NCBI GenBank assembly: GCA_902574475.1
Contig: CACGNZ010000012.1
Coordinates: forward strand, 1-38,118
Origin: an uncultured Alphaproteobacteria bacterium
GTDB lineage: Bacteria > Pseudomonadota > Alphaproteobacteria > HIMB59 > GCA-002718135
Reading direction: 5' to 3'
DNA: 38,118 nucleotides
The notes under the pieces were generated by a model. That model was not told where the DNA came from, made no database searches, and saw only the letters and a program-made list of their open reading frames with translations. Of the stretch, positions 35,820 to 38,118 are shown piece after piece (positions within the stretch are counted from its first letter, which is position 1; each line of letters opens with the position of its first letter). Made by a program: the position numbers and the translations under genes.

Positions 35820-37250
35820 ATGAAATTAAAAAGCTCGACTCCAAAAGATTTAATGTCTGAAATTAAAGATATGGACATTAAGATGGTTGATATGCGCTTT
35901 ACTGATATACCAGGAACAACTCAACATTTTACAATACCAATTAAATTTTTAGACGAAGATATATTTTCTGACGGACTTGGTTTTGATGGATCTTCAGTAA
36001 GAGGTTTCCAAGAAATTCAAGACAGTGATATGATTGTTTTGCCAGATGCAACAACTGCATACATTGATCCTTTTTTTTCAGAAAAAACTTTAGCATTACA
36101 TTGTAATATTAAAGATCCTGTAACTTTGGTTGATTATAGTCGTGACCCAAGAAATATTGCTAAAAAAGCTGAAGCCTATTTGAAATCATCTGGTATTGGC
36201 GATACAGCATTTTTTGGTCCAGAAGCAGAATTTTTTGTCTTTAATAATGTGCAGTTTGATTCTGGATCAAACTATGCATTTCATGAAGTTGATTCTGTTG
36301 AAGGTACTTGGAATAGTGGTGCGGATGAAAATCCTAATCTAGGTCATAAACCTAGACATAAGGAAGGATATTTTCCTTTACCTCCAGTTGATACACTTCA
36401 GGATGTTAGAACTGAAATGGTAATGACAATGCAAGATATTGGTCTAACTGTTGAGGCGCATCACCATGAAGTTGCAACAGGTGGACAATGTGAAATTGAT
36501 TTAGAATTTTCGCCACTCTTGAAGATGGCTGATGATATGATGAAATATAAGTACGTTGTTAAAAATGTTGCTAGACAACATGGAATGACAGCTACATTTA
36601 TGCCTAAACCTTTATTCGAAGATAATGGTTCAGGTATGCACGTTCATCAAAGTGTTTGGAAAGACGGTGACACATTAATGTATAAAGAAGGCAACTATGC
36701 TAACCTAAGTGATTTAGCTTTAAATTATATTGGCGGTATACTTAAACATGCACCTGCTCTTTTAGCTTTTTGTGCTCCTACTACTAATTCTTATAAAAGA
36801 TTGGTCCCAGGCTTCGAAGCTCCGGTGAACATTGTTTACTCTCAAAGAAATAGAACTGCATCTGTTAGAATTCCTGCTTATTCTCAAAGCCCTAAAGCAA
36901 AAAGAATGGAATTTAGATGTCCAGATCCAAGTGCAAATCCATACTTAGCATTCTCAGCAATGTTAATGGCAGGATTAGATGGAATTAAAAATAAAATTAA
37001 TCCTGGTGATCCAACAGATATAAATCTCTATGCTGCTAGCGATGAAGTTTTGTCTAAAATTCAATCTACGCCTGGATCTTTAGCTGAATCTCTTGAAGCT
37101 CTTGAGAAAGATCATGCATTTTTATTAGAGGGTGATGTATTCACCAAAGATGTAATTGAAACTTATATTAGCTATAAAAAAGAGAGTGAGGTCGACCCTA
37201 TTAATATTAGACCTCATCCACACGAGTTTAAATTATACTACGACGTGTAG
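35820..37250 (+). CDS. glnA: Glutamine synthetase type I
   Basis: ATP-dependent ligation of ammonia to glutamate. 476 residues (E. coli 469). Visible: [11 protein letters not shown] (27-37), [10 protein letters not shown], the metal/glutamate site [34 protein letters not shown], and the C-terminal [10 protein letters not shown] and [17 protein letters not shown] segments. The adenylylation Tyr is present (Tyr404, codon 37029-37031), but its neighbourhood is NLYAASDEV, not the usual NLYDLPPEE. The ATG has an AAGGAG at 35808-35813. The leader carries tandem glutamine aptamers and I see no sigma-54 promoter. A strong terminator follows. Confidence 0.97.
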   Translation: MKLKSSTPKDLMSEIKDMDIKMVDMRFTDIPGTTQHFTIPIKFLDEDIFSDGLGFDGSSVRGFQEIQDSDMIVLPDATTAYIDPFFSEKTLALHCNIKDPVTLVDYSRDPRNIAKKAEAYLKSSGIGDTAFFGPEAEFFVFNNVQFDSGSNYAFHEVDSVEGTWNSGADENPNLGHKPRHKEGYFPLPPVDTLQDVRTEMVMTMQDIGLTVEAHHHEVATGGQCEIDLEFSPLLKMADDMMKYKYVVKNVARQHGMTATFMPKPLFEDNGSGMHVHQSVWKDGDTLMYKEGNYANLSDLALNYIGGILKHAPALLAFCAPTTNSYKRLVPGFEAPVNIVYSQRNRTASVRIPAYSQSPKAKRMEFRCPDPSANPYLAFSAMLMAGLDGIKNKINPGDPTDINLYAASDEVLSKIQSTPGSLAESLEALEKDHAFLLEGDVFTKDVIETYISYKKESEVDPINIRPHPHEFKLYYDV

Positions 37251-37271
37251 ATTATACTTGTCTCTATAAAG

Positions 37272-37297
37272 AAAACCGCCTTAAGGCGGTTTTTTTT
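37272..37297 (+). terminator. Strong intrinsic terminator after glnA
   Basis: A nine-base-pair stem AAAACCGCC/GGCGGTTTT (37272-37280 with 37285-37293) with a TTAA loop, running into an uninterrupted T8 tract from 37290. It lies 22 bases after the glnA stop and separates glnA from parE. Confidence 0.93.
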
Positions 37298-37333
37298 ATG
37301 TTTTTAGAACAACACTTTTGATATGAAATATTT

Positions 37334-38118
37334 GTGGCTAAAAAATCTACTTATAATGCCAAAGATATTGAAGTACTTGAGGGTCTTGAGCCAGTTCGTA
37401 AAAGACCGGGTATGTATATTGGAAGCACAAATCAAGATGGTCTTCATCATTTAGTTAACGAAGTACTAGATAATAGTATAGATGAAGTTTTAGCTGGTCA
37501 CGCGACCGATATAAGTTTTCAATATAAAAAAGATGGTACAATCAAAATAAAAGATAATGGAAGAGGTATTCCTATTGATTTTCATCCAAAATATAAAAAT
37601 AAAAGAGCACTTGAAGTAGTTTTAACTACACTTCACGCAGGTGGTAAATTTAACAGTAATGCTTACAAAACTTCTGGTGGATTACACGGGGTTGGGATTT
37701 CTGTTGTAAATGCATTAAGTTCTTTATTACAAGTTCAAGTATTCAAAGATGGAAAAGTGTATAGACAAGATTACTCAAAAGGAAAGGTTAAGACAAAAAT
37801 AAAAATTGAAAAATGTAGCAAAAAATTAAAAGGTACAGAAATTTCTTTTATCCCAGATGAAAGCATATTTGAAGAAACACAATTTGTTCCAAAAAAATTA
37901 TATAATTTTATAAATATGAAATCAGTATTAGTTGGAGGCACAACTATCAACTTTGAAATTGATAAAGAATTAATAAAAGATAAAACCCCTAACAAAAAAA
38001 GTTTTTTTTATAAAAAAGGAATTGAAGATTATTTTCAATTAGAATACGCAAACAACTCTAAATTATTTGAAAAAAATTTTTTATTAAAATCAAAAATTAA
38101 AAATAATGAAAATTTTGA
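37334..38118 (+). CDS. parE: DNA topoisomerase IV subunit B, 3' end cut by window edge
   Basis: ATPase subunit of topoisomerase IV, which decatenates chromosomes. The first 261 codons are present. GHKL ATPase motifs: EVLDNSIDE (ATP-binding Asn), IKDNGRGIPID, and the ATP-lid TSGGLHGVGISVVNALS. I call ParE over GyrB because of DEVLAGHA, HPKYKNKRALEVVLTTLHAGGKF and the lack of gyrase-type segments; these match alphaproteobacterial ParE. The start is a GTG at 37334, because a stop lies just upstream in frame. No clear Shine-Dalgarno is seen. Confidence 0.85.
   Translation, partial: MAKKSTYNAKDIEVLEGLEPVRKRPGMYIGSTNQDGLHHLVNEVLDNSIDEVLAGHATDISFQYKKDGTIKIKDNGRGIPIDFHPKYKNKRALEVVLTTLHAGGKFNSNAYKTSGGLHGVGISVVNALSSLLQVQVFKDGKVYRQDYSKGKVKTKIKIEKCSKKLKGTEISFIPDESIFEETQFVPKKLYNFINMKSVLVGGTTINFEIDKELIKDKTPNKKSFFYKKGIEDYFQLEYANNSKLFEKNFLLKSKIKNNENF

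Noticed and set aside
37334-38118. Calling the right-edge gene gyrB
   Set aside because: The ATPase domain segments (DEVLAGHA, HPKYKNKRALEV, TTLHAGGKF) are ParE-like; only the complete C-terminal part could settle it beyond doubt.
1-38118. CRISPR arrays, insertion sequences, phage or toxin-antitoxin genes
   Set aside because: No direct-repeat array, terminal inverted repeat with transposase, integrase or small paired toxin genes were seen on either strand; all long open frames are housekeeping genes or their shadows.

Overview
The window looks like a contiguous piece of the chromosome of an A+T-rich (by eye about 70 percent), streamlined alphaproteobacterium, probably a marine free-living lineage of the SAR11 or similar low-GC kind. 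Evidence for this is the classical alphaproteobacterial gene order (tig-clpP-clpX-lon-hupB, then nuoA to nuoN, birA, coaX, rnj, a DUF1467 gene, proS, lolC, lolD and dnaE), the short ProRS, very tight gene packing with many 1 to 10 base overlaps, and frequent GTG/TTG starts. No mobile element, CRISPR array, phage gene or obvious horizontally acquired island was seen. Both window edges cut genes (uppS on the left, parE on the right).

Positions 1-34023 are read entirely from the minus strand. Reading in the direction of transcription (right to left): tRNA-His, tRNA-Leu, then the protein quality-control cluster tig, clpP, clpX, lon, and the nucleoid protein hupB; tRNA-Val and tRNA-Asp; the complete 14-gene complex I operon nuoA-N; birA, coaX, rnj, DUF1467, proS, lolC, lolD, dnaE; then a short leader with a likely promoter and hairpin, followed by the translation/lipid-carrier operon rpsB, tsf, pyrH, frr, uppS.

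Positions 34076-38118 are on the plus strand: a class I aminotransferase overlapping a PII gene (glnB), a likely terminator, a 5' leader holding two tandem glutamine riboswitch (glnA-motif) aptamers and a terminator-like hairpin, glutamine synthetase glnA, a strong intrinsic terminator, and the start of parE (topoisomerase IV subunit B).

The most interesting part is the nitrogen module. A tandem glutamine riboswitch, an RNA class best known from cyanobacteria and unassigned marine metagenome sequence, sits before glnA in what is clearly an alphaproteobacterial neighbourhood. The adjacent PII protein has a rewritten T-loop lacking the usual YRGAEY uridylylation motif, and glutamine synthetase keeps its adenylylation tyrosine in a changed sequence context. 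I infer that glutamine sensing by RNA has taken over part of the GlnD/PII/GlnE/NtrBC protein cascade. A second candidate regulatory RNA is the rpsB leader hairpin, whose loop can pair with the ribosome binding site.
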